A stretch of 64,000 bases of DNA from Paramicrobacterium sp051513965 (GCF_051513965.1 NZ_CP195847.1:1178001-1242000), one strand, 5' to 3'; shown: positions 24,842-34,336, numbered from the stretch's first letter. The notes: generated by a model not told the origin, from the letters alone. Made by a program: numbers and translations.

Positions 24842-25966
24842 ATGAAGATTCTCGCTGCCATGTCCGGAGGCGTCGACTCGGCGGTTGCTGCGGCGCGCGT
24901 CGTCGACGCGGGTCACGAGGTCGTCGGCGTACATCTGGCGCTCAGCCGTATGCCTGGAACTCTGCGCACCGGAAGCCGCGGGTGCTGCACGATCGAAGAC
25001 TCCATGGATGCCCAACGGGCTGCGAACATGATCGGCATCCCGTACTACGTGTGGGACTTCTCCGAGCGTTTCAAATCTGACGTCGTGGACGACTTCATCG
25101 CGGAGTATGCCGCTGGCCGCACGCCAAATCCGTGCATGCGCTGCAACGAGAAGATCAAGTTCGCGGCGCTCCTCGAGAAGGCGCTGGACCTTGGGTTCGA
25201 CGCGGTCTGCACCGGTCACTACGCCTCGATTCGGCTCGACGACGAGGGAAACCGAGAGCTCCACCGTGCGAGCGCCTGGGCAAAGGATCAGTCATACGTT
25301 CTCGGCGTTCTCACCGCAGAGCAGCTTGAGCACGCGGTCTTCCCGCTGGGGGACACCCCCTCGAAGGATCTCGTCCGAGAAGAAGCGGCGCGTCGCGGCT
25401 TCACCGTGGCGAGCAAGCCCGACAGTCATGACATCTGCTTCATTCCCGACGGAGACACCAGGGGGTGGCTCGCCGAGCACGTGGGCTCCGAGACCGGGCA
25501 GATCGTCGATCGAGAAGGAACCGTCGTCGGCAGCCACGAAGGCGCTCACGCCTACACGGTCGGTCAGCGCCGCGGGCTGAACCTCGGTGTGCCGGCTCCC
25601 GACGGTCGTCCGCGCTTCGTGCTTGAGGTCAAGCCGAAGTCGAACGAGGTCGTGGTCGGTCCGAAGGAGGCTCTGGCCGTCGCTGAGATCGCAGGGCAGC
25701 GTCACAGCTGGGCGGGGCTGCCGCCGCGGCATCCTGAATCTGAGTTCGACGTGCACGTGCAGATCCGCGCTCATGCTGACCCGGTGCCCGCAACCGCCGT
25801 TGTCTCGACGTCTGCGGAGACAGGCGAACCCGAGGTCGTCGTTCGACCGGAGACCCCACTCGATGGAGTCGCCCCCGGGCAGACGGCTGTTCTCTACGCC
25901 GGAACGCGCGTGCTGGGACAGTTCACGATCGACCGGACGGTGAGCGCGGTTCCCGTGGGCGCCTGA
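24842..25966 (+). CDS. mnmA: tRNA 2-thiouridine(34) synthase MnmA
   Basis: MnmA adds sulfur to U34 of tRNAs for Lys, Glu and Gln. The PP-loop motif MSGGVDSAVAA is near the N-terminus. The catalytic cysteines lie in PNPCMRCNEKIKF and in HDICFIPDGD. The conserved TGHYA and KDQSYVLGVL are present. The 374-aa length is normal. The cysteine desulfurase directly upstream is the probable sulfur donor. Confidence 0.96.
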   Translation: MKILAAMSGGVDSAVAAARVVDAGHEVVGVHLALSRMPGTLRTGSRGCCTIEDSMDAQRAANMIGIPYYVWDFSERFKSDVVDDFIAEYAAGRTPNPCMRCNEKIKFAALLEKALDLGFDAVCTGHYASIRLDDEGNRELHRASAWAKDQSYVLGVLTAEQLEHAVFPLGDTPSKDLVREEAARRGFTVASKPDSHDICFIPDGDTRGWLAEHVGSETGQIVDREGTVVGSHEGAHAYTVGQRRGLNLGVPAPDGRPRFVLEVKPKSNEVVVGPKEALAVAEIAGQRHSWAGLPPRHPESEFDVHVQIRAHADPVPATAVVSTSAETGEPEVVVRPETPLDGVAPGQTAVLYAGTRVLGQFTIDRTVSAVPVGA

Positions 25967-25993
25967 GCGTCCGGCCACAGTGGTCGGCGGGGG

Positions 25994-26734
25994 TCAGCGA
26001 CCAATGGATGCCGCGGTGGCGAGCAGTTCGCGAGCGAGCTTCCGCTCGACGTTCTCGTCGTACCGCTGCCGGGGAACAGCCACCGACAGCGCGAGTGAGG
26101 GTTCCCGGCCCACGCAGACGCCGACGGCGACGACATCCGGCTCGCTCTCTCCGAAGTTGACCGCGTAGCCGCGAGCGCGAATGTGCCGGAGTTCGCGGCG
26201 AAGCTCGTCTGCCGATCGGGGCTCCTCACCGCGCCAGTGGGGGAGACCCGTGGGATACAGCGCAGCGATGGAGTTCTCGCCGAGGTCGGCGAGCATCGCC
26301 TTGCCGCCGGAGGTCGCGACAGCGGGCGTGCGCGAGCCGATGCGCAGGCTGACCCTCAGCCACTGAGTGCCTTCGACTCCGTCGAGGAAGCGGACGTCGG
26401 GGCCGGTGAGGATGAGCAGATGCGCGGTCTCATCGAGCGTGTGGGAGAGCCGCTCGATGTGCGGGCGCATCGACTTCACGATGCGACGCAGCTGGTTTCC
26501 GTCGGTCTTCTGCCCGGTCAGCTTGGGGCCGGGGTGGTACAGCCGCTTCTCACCCTGCTCAACGAAGCCTCGATGGGTCATGGTGGTGAGAAGCCTGTGG
26601 GCTGTCGACGGAGCGACCGAGAGCGCTTTGGCGGCGTCCGTGACGCTCAGGGTTCCGTGCTCGGTCAGCAGATCGAGCAGGAGCATCGCCCGATCGACGG
26701 ATTCGACCCGGTACGGGTCCGCATTCTGTCCCAC
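25994..26734 (-). CDS. IclR-family transcriptional regulator
   Basis: The 246-aa product has an N-terminal winged helix (RVESVDRAMLLLDLLTEHG, then VAPSTAHRLLTTMTHRGFVEQ) and a C-terminal ligand-binding domain (GGKAMLADLGENS, RARGYAVNFGESEPDVVAVG). IclR proteins usually respond to small carboxylates or aromatics. GTG 26734 is chosen; TACAGT 6 bases upstream would give a leaderless mRNA. It is divergent from ligA, which is an odd partner, so its target is unknown. A palindrome at 26748-26761 could be its operator. It is not clearly the leucine regulator NdgR. Confidence 0.88.
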   Translation of the reverse strand: MGQNADPYRVESVDRAMLLLDLLTEHGTLSVTDAAKALSVAPSTAHRLLTTMTHRGFVEQGEKRLYHPGPKLTGQKTDGNQLRRIVKSMRPHIERLSHTLDETAHLLILTGPDVRFLDGVEGTQWLRVSLRIGSRTPAVATSGGKAMLADLGENSIAALYPTGLPHWRGEEPRSADELRRELRHIRARGYAVNFGESEPDVVAVGVCVGREPSLALSVAVPRQRYDENVERKLARELLATAASIGR

Positions 26735-26740
26735 GGAAAC

Positions 26741-26746
26741 ACTGTA
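26741..26746 (-). promoter_or_regulatory. -10 element (TACAGT) of the IclR-type gene
   Basis: On the coding strand TACAGT is followed by GTTTCC and GTG 26734. The 6-base gap fits the leaderless pattern seen elsewhere in the window. Confidence 0.45.
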
Positions 26747-26747
26747 A

Positions 26748-26761
26748 CCCACCCTGGTGGG
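26748..26761. promoter_or_regulatory. Possible IclR operator
   Basis: CCCACC and GGTGGG (26748-26753 and 26756-26761) form an inverted repeat around CT, just upstream of the -10 of the IclR-type gene and within the divergent region with ligA. Position and symmetry suit an autorepressor site. This is inference; no footprint motif was matched. Confidence 0.35.
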
Positions 26762-26815
26762 CAAACGTCCCCTGTGGTACTTCACGAACCCGCACGGCCT
26801 GTCGGAGGAAGCTCC

Positions 26816-26821
26816 TAGACT
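26816..26821 (+). promoter_or_regulatory. -10 element (TAGACT) before ligA
   Basis: TAGACT is followed by TGGCATC and GTG 26829 (7-base gap). It supports GTG 26829 as the ligA start over the in-frame codon 72 bases upstream. Confidence 0.45.
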
Positions 26822-26828
26822 TGGCATC

Positions 26829-29135
26829 GTGACCGACGCACAAGACATGACTTTCGAGCAGGCCGCCGAGGAGTCTCGCTCCCTGACTTCGCGCATCATC
26901 GAGCTGCGCGATGCCTACTACGGTGAAGACACCTCGCTCGTCTCGGATGCCGAGTACGACGAGCTGATGCACCGGCTCGAGCACATCGAGCACCAGTTCC
27001 CGGAGCTTCAGGGGCAGGATTCCCCGACGCAGACCGTCGGAGGCCGAGCCGAGACGACACTGTTCGCTCCTGTCGTCCATGCTGAGCGGATGCTGAGTCT
27101 CGACAACGTCTTCAGCGACGACGAGCTTCGGGAATGGGCCGCACGCACAGAGAAGGCGGCCGGCCGTCACGTGCGATATCTCACAGAACTCAAGATCGAT
27201 GGACTCGCGGTGAATCTCCGATATGAGAAGGGGATGCTCGTGAGCGCCGCGACCCGCGGCGACGGCGTGGTGGGAGAAGACGTCACCGAGAATGTCCGCT
27301 ACATTCCGTCCATCCCGCGCAGACTCGCCGGAACGGGGCATCCTGATCGCGTCGAGGTGCGAGGAGAGATCTTCTTCCCGGTGGCCGCGTTCACAGCGCT
27401 GAACGAGCGTCAGCAGGAATCGGGTGAGAAGGTCTTCGCGAACCCTCGCAATGCCGCGAGCGGCAGCTTGAGACAGAAGTCCGAGGGCAAGACCGACGAG
27501 CAGCGGCGCCTCATGCGCGACCGTCTCTCTCGGCTGCAGATGCTCGTGCACGGCATCGGCGCGTGGGCGAATCCTCCCGTGCAGAGCCAGTCAGAGATCT
27601 ACGATCTGCTCGCCGAATGGGGGCTGCCGACCTCCAGCCACTATCGCGTCTTCGACGACATCGACGGTGTGGTCGACTTCATCCATTACTACGGCGAGAA
27701 CCGGGGTTCGGTCGAGCACGAAATTGATGGCATCGTCATCAAAATCGACGAGCTCGCGCTGCATGACGAGCTCGGGGCGACGAGTCGTGCGCCGCGCTGG
27801 GCCACTGCTTTCAAGTACCCGCCAGAGCAGGTGAACACGACGCTGCTCGACATCGTCGTCAGTGTCGGTCGGACGGGTCGTGCGACACCGTATGCGGTTG
27901 TGGAGCCCGTGCGAGTCGCGGGGTCCACGGTGAGCCAGGCGACGCTGCACAACAAAGACGTGGTGAAAGCCAAGGGTGTGCTGATCGGCGACACGGTCGT
28001 GCTTCGCAAAGCAGGTGACGTGATCCCGGAGATTCTCGGACCGGTCGTCGATCTGCGAGATGGCACCGAACGCGAGTTCGTGATGCCAGCCGAATGCCCG
28101 GAGTGCGGCTCGACGCTGCGCCCTGCAAAGGAGGGCGACATCGACCTGAGGTGCCCCAATTCGCGATCGTGCCCGGCTCAGGTGCGGGGCAGGGTCGAGC
28201 ACATCGGCAGCCGCGGAGCGCTCGACATCGACGCGCTCGGCGAAGTAACCGCGGCTGCACTGACGCAGCCGTTCGTTCCCAAGGTGCCGCCTCTCGTCAC
28301 CGAAGCAGGACTCTTCTCGCTCACGATCGACGACATCATGGACGTCGAGGTGGTTGTGAAGGACGCGGAGACCGGACTCGAGGAGATCGAGGGCGGAGAG
28401 CCGAAGCAGCGGACGCCGTTCAAGAAGGTCAAGCTCGAATACCCGCCGGAGGCGGAGGGATTGGATGCTGCTGAGCGCCGCCGTCGCCGCATTCGGAAGG
28501 ACTATCGGGCTACCTATCCCTCGGTTCAGGCGGAGACGCTGCTGCGTGAGCTGGACGCGGCGAAGACGAAACCTCTGTGGCGTCTGCTCGTGGCGTTGAA
28601 CATCCGCCACGTCGGCCCTGTCGCGGCCCGCGCTCTCGCGGAATGGTTCGGGTCTCTTGATGCCATCCGCTCTGCGTCGCGAGAAGAACTCGCAGACGTC
28701 GAGGGTGTCGGCGGGATCATCGCGGATTCCGTCCTCGAGTGGTTCGATGTGGACTGGCACCGCGATATCGTCGAGAGCTGGTCGGCCGCTGGCGTGCAGT
28801 TCAGCACTCCGGGGCACCCGGGGCCCGGAGCGGCGGCCCGCGAAGGCGGCGTCCTCAGTGGGCTGACGGTCGTCGCGACCGGCTCCCTGGAAGGGTTCAC
28901 GCGAGATGGTGCGAAAGAGGCCATCATCCAGGCGGGCGGCAAGGCGGCGTCGAGCGTCTCGAAGAAGACCGATTTCGTCGCAGCCGGCCCCGGGGCAGGT
29001 TCGAAGCTCGCACGCGCGGAAGAGCTCGGCGTTCCCGTGATCGACGCAGAGCAGTTTGCGCGACTCGTCACCGAGGGGCCGACCTTCCTCACCGGGAAGA
29101 GCGATGATGCGGCGGAGACTCCCGAGGAGACGTAG
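26829..29135 (+). CDS. ligA: NAD-dependent DNA ligase LigA
   Basis: LigA seals nicks in replication and repair. Domain Ia and the adenylation domain carry LTELKIDGLAVNL with the AMP-accepting Lys. Further parts are the OB fold (RKAGDVIPEILGPV), the four-Cys zinc finger (CPECGSTL and RCPNSRSCPAQ), HhH repeats (LNIRHVGPVAARALAEWFG, VEGVGGIIADSV) and a C-terminal BRCT (SGLTVVATGSLEGFTRDG). The product is 768 aa, about 90 residues longer than E. coli LigA. A charged insert of about 60 residues lies between LTIDDIM and ETLLRELDAAK in the HhH domain, with an RRRRR run. Confidence 0.95.
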   Translation: MTDAQDMTFEQAAEESRSLTSRIIELRDAYYGEDTSLVSDAEYDELMHRLEHIEHQFPELQGQDSPTQTVGGRAETTLFAPVVHAERMLSLDNVFSDDELREWAARTEKAAGRHVRYLTELKIDGLAVNLRYEKGMLVSAATRGDGVVGEDVTENVRYIPSIPRRLAGTGHPDRVEVRGEIFFPVAAFTALNERQQESGEKVFANPRNAASGSLRQKSEGKTDEQRRLMRDRLSRLQMLVHGIGAWANPPVQSQSEIYDLLAEWGLPTSSHYRVFDDIDGVVDFIHYYGENRGSVEHEIDGIVIKIDELALHDELGATSRAPRWATAFKYPPEQVNTTLLDIVVSVGRTGRATPYAVVEPVRVAGSTVSQATLHNKDVVKAKGVLIGDTVVLRKAGDVIPEILGPVVDLRDGTEREFVMPAECPECGSTLRPAKEGDIDLRCPNSRSCPAQVRGRVEHIGSRGALDIDALGEVTAAALTQPFVPKVPPLVTEAGLFSLTIDDIMDVEVVVKDAETGLEEIEGGEPKQRTPFKKVKLEYPPEAEGLDAAERRRRRIRKDYRATYPSVQAETLLRELDAAKTKPLWRLLVALNIRHVGPVAARALAEWFGSLDAIRSASREELADVEGVGGIIADSVLEWFDVDWHRDIVESWSAAGVQFSTPGHPGPGAAAREGGVLSGLTVVATGSLEGFTRDGAKEAIIQAGGKAASSVSKKTDFVAAGPGAGSKLARAEELGVPVIDAEQFARLVTEGPTFLTGKSDDAAETPEET

Positions 29136-29141
29136 CGGTCG

Positions 29142-30836
29142 CTAGTCCTCCTCGGCCAAAAGTGCTTCGCGGACCTCCTTGCGCAGCACCTTTCCGATGA
29201 GCGACTTCGGCAGATCATCCATCTGGACGACACGACGCGGAACCTTGTAGGGAGTCAAGATCTCACGCGCGTACTCGCGGAGCTCCTCGGGATCGATGCT
29301 CTCTCCGGGAGCGGCGACGACCGCGGCGACGACGTCTTCTCCAGAATGTGAGTTGGGAAGCCCGACCACCGCGGCGTCCGCGACGCTGCTGTGGGAGCGC
29401 AGCGCGTTCTCCACCTCCGAAGGTGAGACGTTGAAGCCACCCGTGATGATGAGCTCCTTGATGCGATCGACGACCGCGACGAAGCCATCGTCATCGAGGG
29501 TCACGATGTCTCCCGTGCGGAACCATCCGTCATCGACGAAGACGGCGGCCGACTCCTCGGGCTTGCGGAAGTACTCGCGGAAGACCTGCGGCCCGCGTAC
29601 GATCAGCTCGCCGGCTTCGCCGATCGGTACATCCTCGGTGGGATTCTCCGGATCGACGACACGAACGTCGGTTCCAGGAAGGGGAAGACCGACAGTTCCC
29701 GCCTTCCGATTCTCGGCCACCGGGTTCGCCATCAGCACGGGGGAGCATTCACTCAACCCGTACCCTTCGACCAGGTAGCCGTGCGACGCTTTCTCCCACG
29801 GATCGACGAGTTCCTGCGAGAGGGGCATCGCGCCGGAGATGCAGATCTCGATTCCGTCGAGCGAGACACCCTTCGTCTTGGCAGCGGCGAGAAGCCTCTC
29901 GGCGATCGGAGGGACGGCAGGGAAGAACGTGGGCGGATGCTTCCGCACCACTTTCAGCACGAGATCCGGATCGAACTTCGGGAAAAGCACGAGGCGAGCG
30001 CCCATGCTCATCGCGAAGGTCAGGCACAGGGTCAGACCGTACGCGTGGAACATAGGGAGTACCGCGTAGACGACGCAGTCGCCGCGGGTGATCGTCGGCA
30101 CCCATGCCCGGGACTGTGCGGCGTTTGCGAGCAAGTTTCCGTGGCTGAGGACTGCGCCCTTTGGGGATCCGGTCGTGCCGCTTGTGTACTGGAGGACCGC
30201 GATGTCGTCGACGTCGGGGAACGGATGGTCTGCGGCGATCGGCGTGGAGCCGACGATCTGCTCCCAAGGAACGGTGCCCGAGACCCGGGTTGTCAGAGCG
30301 CGCCTCGATTCGCGTGCCTGAGGAATCGGGAGACGCAGCGCAAGACGCTTTCCGAGCGGCAGCGCCTGAGCGACATCCACGGAGATGAGGGTCGTGACAG
30401 CGACGTCCTTCGGGAAGGCCTGGACGGTGGAGACGACGTTGTTCCAGACGATCGCGGTGGTCGCGCCGTGATCTTCGAACTGATGACGCAACTCACGAGG
30501 AGTGTAGAGCGGATTGTGCTCGACGACGATGGCTCCGAGTCGGAGCACGGCGTAGAACGCGACGATGTGCTGAGGGCAGTTCGGCAGGACGATCGCGACC
30601 CGATCACCGAACTCCACGCCGCGCCGACGCAGGCCTTCGGCGGCGCGGGAGATCGCGGCATCCAGCTCTGTATACGTCATCTCTGAGCCGAAGAACTCCA
30701 ACGCGACAGCGTCCGGAAATTCGCGTGCAGAGTCTGCCACGATGTCGACGAGAGAGCCCGTCGGCGCATCGATGGTGAGAGGGACGCCTGGTGCATAGCT
30801 CGCCAGCCACGGGGCGGCGTTGTCGTCGTGAGTCAC
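29142..30836 (-). CDS. Long-chain fatty acid-CoA ligase (FadD-like, AMP-forming)
   Basis: A 564-aa adenylate-forming enzyme that activates fatty acids to acyl-CoA. The AMP-binding motif is LQYTSGTTGSPKGAVLSHGN. Later motifs are VEGYGLSECSPV, GWFRTGDIVTLDDDGF, and the C-terminal Lys region LPKSLIGKVLRKE. ATG 30836 starts a typical N-terminus with TYTELDAAI. It is convergent with ligA with a gap of only 6 bp. A second, more distant ligase of this superfamily is at 55446-57266. Confidence 0.92.
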   Translation of the reverse strand: MTHDDNAAPWLASYAPGVPLTIDAPTGSLVDIVADSAREFPDAVALEFFGSEMTYTELDAAISRAAEGLRRRGVEFGDRVAIVLPNCPQHIVAFYAVLRLGAIVVEHNPLYTPRELRHQFEDHGATTAIVWNNVVSTVQAFPKDVAVTTLISVDVAQALPLGKRLALRLPIPQARESRRALTTRVSGTVPWEQIVGSTPIAADHPFPDVDDIAVLQYTSGTTGSPKGAVLSHGNLLANAAQSRAWVPTITRGDCVVYAVLPMFHAYGLTLCLTFAMSMGARLVLFPKFDPDLVLKVVRKHPPTFFPAVPPIAERLLAAAKTKGVSLDGIEICISGAMPLSQELVDPWEKASHGYLVEGYGLSECSPVLMANPVAENRKAGTVGLPLPGTDVRVVDPENPTEDVPIGEAGELIVRGPQVFREYFRKPEESAAVFVDDGWFRTGDIVTLDDDGFVAVVDRIKELIITGGFNVSPSEVENALRSHSSVADAAVVGLPNSHSGEDVVAAVVAAPGESIDPEELREYAREILTPYKVPRRVVQMDDLPKSLIGKVLRKEVREALLAEED

Positions 30837-30930
30837 CCCACCACTTTAACCGCAGCTGAGGACGGCCACGTCAGTTCGGGCTGACATCCTAGAATGAGAG
30901 AACATCCCACAATCCACATGACGGAGATCC

Positions 30931-31230
30931 ATGTCTGAAATATCCGAGGAGCAGGTGGCGCACCTGGCGGGGCTCGCCCGTATCGCGCTCACTGCCGAGG
31001 AGATCACCGCACTCACGTCGGAACTCGACCAGATCGTCAGCAGCATCGCGAAGGTGCAGGAAGTGGCGACCGACGACGTTCCTGCGACGAGTCACCCGAT
31101 TCCGCTGCAGAACGTCTATCGTCCCGACGAGGTCGGCGACACGCTGACGCAGAAGCAAGCGTTGCAGAACGCGCCAGACGACGACGGCGAGCGCTTCGTC
31201 GTCTCCGCGATCCTGGGGGAGGAGCAGTAG
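30931..31230 (+). CDS. gatC: Asp-tRNA(Asn)/Glu-tRNA(Gln) amidotransferase subunit C
   Basis: GatC stabilises the GatCAB complex that converts Glu-tRNA(Gln) or Asp-tRNA(Asn) to the amide forms. The 99-aa product starts ISEEQVAHLAGLARIAL and has the typical RPDEV segment. TAGAAT at about 30891 and a ribosome site ACGGAG before ATG 30931 indicate a normal leadered mRNA of about 30 nt. The last base of the stop is the first base of the gatA GTG. Confidence 0.95.
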   Translation: MSEISEEQVAHLAGLARIALTAEEITALTSELDQIVSSIAKVQEVATDDVPATSHPIPLQNVYRPDEVGDTLTQKQALQNAPDDDGERFVVSAILGEEQ

Positions 31231-32744
31231 TGGGAGACATCACACGGCTTTCTGCCGCAGAACTCGCGTCGTCGCTCTCATCCGGTGAGATCAGCTCCGT
31301 CGAGGCGACGCAGGCTCACCTGGACCGCATCGGCGAGGTCGACGGCGACGTTCACGCCTACCTTCACGTTTCGGAGAACGCACTCTCCGTCGCTGAGGAC
31401 ATCGACCGTCGACGCGCGGCCGGCGAAAACCTCAGCCCGGTCGCCGGAGTTCCGCTTGCCGTCAAAGACGTTCTCGTGACTACCGACATGCCGTCGACGT
31501 CAGGCAGCCGGATGCTCGAGGGATACATGTCTCCGTTCGACGCGACCGTCGTGCAGCGATCGCGGCAGGCCGGCTTCGTGCCGCTCGGCAAGACCAACAT
31601 GGACGAATTCGCCATGGGCTCCTCGACCGAACACTCGGCGTTCGGTCCCACACGCAACCCGTGGGATCTCGACCGAATCCCGGGCGGCTCCGGTGGCGGA
31701 TCGGCCGCGGCCGTTGCGGCGTTCGAAGCACCGCTCGCCCTCGGAAGCGACACCGGCGGCTCGATTCGTCAGCCGGCCCACGTAACGGGCACAGTCGGAG
31801 TCAAGCCGACGTATGGTGCGGTCAGCCGCTACGGCGCGATCGCGCTGGCGTCATCGCTCGACCAGATCGGACCCGTCTCCCGCACCGTTCTCGATGCGGG
31901 GCTTCTGCAGGACGTCATCCAGGGACACGACCCGCACGACTCAACGTCGCTGCCCGATGCGTGGCCGTCAATGGCGGATGCCGCACGTGAGGGTGCCCGG
32001 GGGGAGGGGCTGAAGGGCCTCCGGATCGGCGTTCTCTCCGATCTGCTGGCCGCAGGCATCCAAGACGGTGTGAAGAGCCGCTTCCACGAAGCACTCGACG
32101 TGCTCGAGAAGAATGGCGCCGAGATCATCGAGGTTCCGTCGCCGCACTTCGAGTACGCGGTCGCCGCGTACTACCTGATTCTGCCCGCAGAAGCCTCGTC
32201 CAACCTCGCGCGCTTCGACTCGGTGCGCTTCGGCATGCGAGTCACACCCGAGGGTGGAGGAACTGTCGAGCAGGTCATGTCTGCAACGCGCGAGGCAGGC
32301 TTCGGACCAGAAGTCAAACGACGCATCATTCTCGGAACGTACGCTCTGAGCGCTGGGTACTACGACGCGTACTACGGAAGCGCCCAGAAGGTCCGCACGC
32401 TCATTCAGCGCGACTTCAACGCGGCATTCGAGAAGGTCGATGTGCTCGCCAGTCCGAGCGCTCCCACCACGGCATTCAAGCTCGGTGAGAAGCTCGACGA
32501 TCCTCTCGCGATGTACCTCAACGACGTCACGACGATTCCCGCGAACCTCGCTGGAGTTCCTGGAATCAGCGTGCCGGTCGGTCTCGCTCCCGAAGACGGT
32601 CTCCCCGTCGGCATCCAGTTCATGGCGCCAGCTCGCGAAGATGCGCGTCTCTACCGGGTCGGAGCGTCGCTCGAGAAGCTGCTTGAAGAGCAGTGGGGGC
32701 ACTCGCTTCTGTCACAGGCACCGCAGCTGGGAGGAACACGCTGA
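31230..32744 (+). CDS. gatA: Glutamyl-tRNA(Gln) amidotransferase subunit A
   Basis: GatA is the amidase that frees ammonia from glutamine. The 504-aa protein has the amidase Ser-cisSer-Lys triad: Lys in PLAVKDVLV, the Gly/Ser-rich PGGSGGGSAAAVA, and LGSDTGGSIRQPA. GTG 31230 overlaps the gatC stop. gatB begins on the last base of its stop. Confidence 0.97.
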   Translation: MGDITRLSAAELASSLSSGEISSVEATQAHLDRIGEVDGDVHAYLHVSENALSVAEDIDRRRAAGENLSPVAGVPLAVKDVLVTTDMPSTSGSRMLEGYMSPFDATVVQRSRQAGFVPLGKTNMDEFAMGSSTEHSAFGPTRNPWDLDRIPGGSGGGSAAAVAAFEAPLALGSDTGGSIRQPAHVTGTVGVKPTYGAVSRYGAIALASSLDQIGPVSRTVLDAGLLQDVIQGHDPHDSTSLPDAWPSMADAAREGARGEGLKGLRIGVLSDLLAAGIQDGVKSRFHEALDVLEKNGAEIIEVPSPHFEYAVAAYYLILPAEASSNLARFDSVRFGMRVTPEGGGTVEQVMSATREAGFGPEVKRRIILGTYALSAGYYDAYYGSAQKVRTLIQRDFNAAFEKVDVLASPSAPTTAFKLGEKLDDPLAMYLNDVTTIPANLAGVPGISVPVGLAPEDGLPVGIQFMAPAREDARLYRVGASLEKLLEEQWGHSLLSQAPQLGGTR

Positions 32745-34240
32745 TGTCGACTGCAGAACTCATGGACTTCGACGAGGCGATCGAGCGCTTCGAGCCCGTA
32801 CTCGGGTTCGAGGTGCACGTGGAGCTCGGAACGAAGACGAAGATGTTCTCACCCGCGCCGAACAGCTTCGGCGACGCGCCCAACACGAACGTCTCGCCTG
32901 TATGCCTCGGCCTGCCCGGCGCGCTTCCCGTCGTGAACGAGCAAGCTGTGCGCTACTCGATCAGCCTCGGCCTCGCACTCGGCTGCAGCATCGCGCCGTC
33001 CTCGCGATTCGCGCGCAAGAACTATTTCTATCCCGATCTTGCGAAGAACTACCAGATCTCGCAGTATGACGAGCCCATTGCCTTCGACGGCGAGATCGAG
33101 GTCGAGCTCTCCGACGGCAGCACGCGGACGATCCCGATCGAGCGGGCGCATATGGAAGAGGATGCAGGCAAGCTGACGCACGTTGGCACAAGCGGCCGCA
33201 TTCAGGGGGCTGACCACTCGCTCGTCGACTACAACCGCGCCGGTGTGCCGCTCGTCGAAATCGTCACCCGTCCCATCTTCGGAGCCGGGGCAGCGGCGCC
33301 GGAGATCGCGAAGGCGTACGTCGCAACCATTCGCGACATCGTGATTGCGCTCGGCATCTCGGAGGCGCGGATGGAGCGCGGGAACCTCCGATGCGACGCG
33401 AACGTCTCGCTGCGTCCATGGGGCCAGGAGAAGCTCGGCACGCGCACGGAGACGAAGAACGTGAACTCCCTCCGGTCCGTCGAGCGCGCCGTCCGCTACG
33501 AAATCCGGCGCCAGGCCGCGATCCTCGCCTCTGGCGGTTCGATCACACAGGAGACGCGTCACTGGCACGAAGACACCGGCACGACATCAGCGGGTCGTCC
33601 CAAGAGCGACGCTGACGACTACCGGTACTTCCCCGAGCCGGATCTGCTCCCCGTCGTTCCGAGCGCAGAGCTGATCGAGGAACTGCGTGCAGCGCTTCCC
33701 GAGCCCCCGGCGGAGCGACGCCGGCGCCTCAAGGCGGAGTGGAACTTCACCGATCTCGAGTTCCAGGATGTCCAGAATGGTGGGCTTCTCGGTGAGGTCG
33801 CGGCGACGATCGACGCGGGGGCGTCCCCTGCCGCTGCGCGTAAGTGGTGGACGGGTGAGATCACCCGTCTCGCGAACGCTCGCGATGAGGAGCCGGCGTC
33901 ACTGGTGAGCCCGGAGAATGTCGCGGCGCTCACCGCGCTCGTCGATGAGGGAACTCTGACTGACAAACTCGCCCGTCAGGTGCTTGAAGGAGTCATCGCC
34001 GGCGAAGGCACACCCTCTGAGGTTGTGGAGAAGCGCGGGCTCGCTGTGGTCTCAGACGATGGCGCGCTCATCGCCGCGATTGACGAGGCACTTGCGGCAC
34101 AGCCCGACGTGTTGCAGAAGATCAAGGACGGCAAGGTTCAGGCTGCCGGTGCCATCATCGGTGCGGTCATGAAGGCGATGCGTGGACAGGCTGACGCCGC
34201 CCGCGTTCGTGAGCTGATCCTCGAGCGCGCTGCCGAGTAG
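32744..34240 (+). CDS. gatB: Aspartyl/glutamyl-tRNA amidotransferase subunit B
   Basis: GatB activates the tRNA-bound carboxylate with ATP and receives ammonia from GatA. The 498-aa product shows VLGFEVHVELGTKTKMFSP, CLGLPGALPVVNE, YFYPDLAKNYQISQYD and MRGQADAARVRELILE in the C-terminal tail domain. ATG 32744 is preceded by GGGAGGAACACG. A hairpin terminator follows at 34252-34286. Confidence 0.97.
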   Translation: MSTAELMDFDEAIERFEPVLGFEVHVELGTKTKMFSPAPNSFGDAPNTNVSPVCLGLPGALPVVNEQAVRYSISLGLALGCSIAPSSRFARKNYFYPDLAKNYQISQYDEPIAFDGEIEVELSDGSTRTIPIERAHMEEDAGKLTHVGTSGRIQGADHSLVDYNRAGVPLVEIVTRPIFGAGAAAPEIAKAYVATIRDIVIALGISEARMERGNLRCDANVSLRPWGQEKLGTRTETKNVNSLRSVERAVRYEIRRQAAILASGGSITQETRHWHEDTGTTSAGRPKSDADDYRYFPEPDLLPVVPSAELIEELRAALPEPPAERRRRLKAEWNFTDLEFQDVQNGGLLGEVAATIDAGASPAAARKWWTGEITRLANARDEEPASLVSPENVAALTALVDEGTLTDKLARQVLEGVIAGEGTPSEVVEKRGLAVVSDDGALIAAIDEALAAQPDVLQKIKDGKVQAAGAIIGAVMKAMRGQADAARVRELILERAAE

Positions 34241-34251
34241 GTCGCGGCTCT

Positions 34252-34286
34252 CGGCCGTCGGCATCCTGACTGGGTGCCGACGGCCG
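34252..34286 (+). terminator. Terminator hairpin after gatCAB
   Basis: CGGCCGTCGGCA (34252-34263) pairs exactly with TGCCGACGGCCG (34275-34286) around an 11-base loop. It lies 11 bp after the gatB stop. There is no T-run, as is common in high-GC actinobacteria. Confidence 0.7.
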
Positions 34287-34324
34287 TCGTCGTTCCAGGG
34301 CTGGTGGTACATTTCGCCGCGTCC

Positions 34325-34330
34325 TAGCAT
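34325..34330 (+). promoter_or_regulatory. -10 element (TAGCAT) 6 bases before a start codon
   Basis: TAGCAT, then GAGAGC, then ATG 34337. It is the same hexamer and gap as at 4611-4616. Confidence 0.5.
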
Positions 34331-34336
34331 GAGAGC

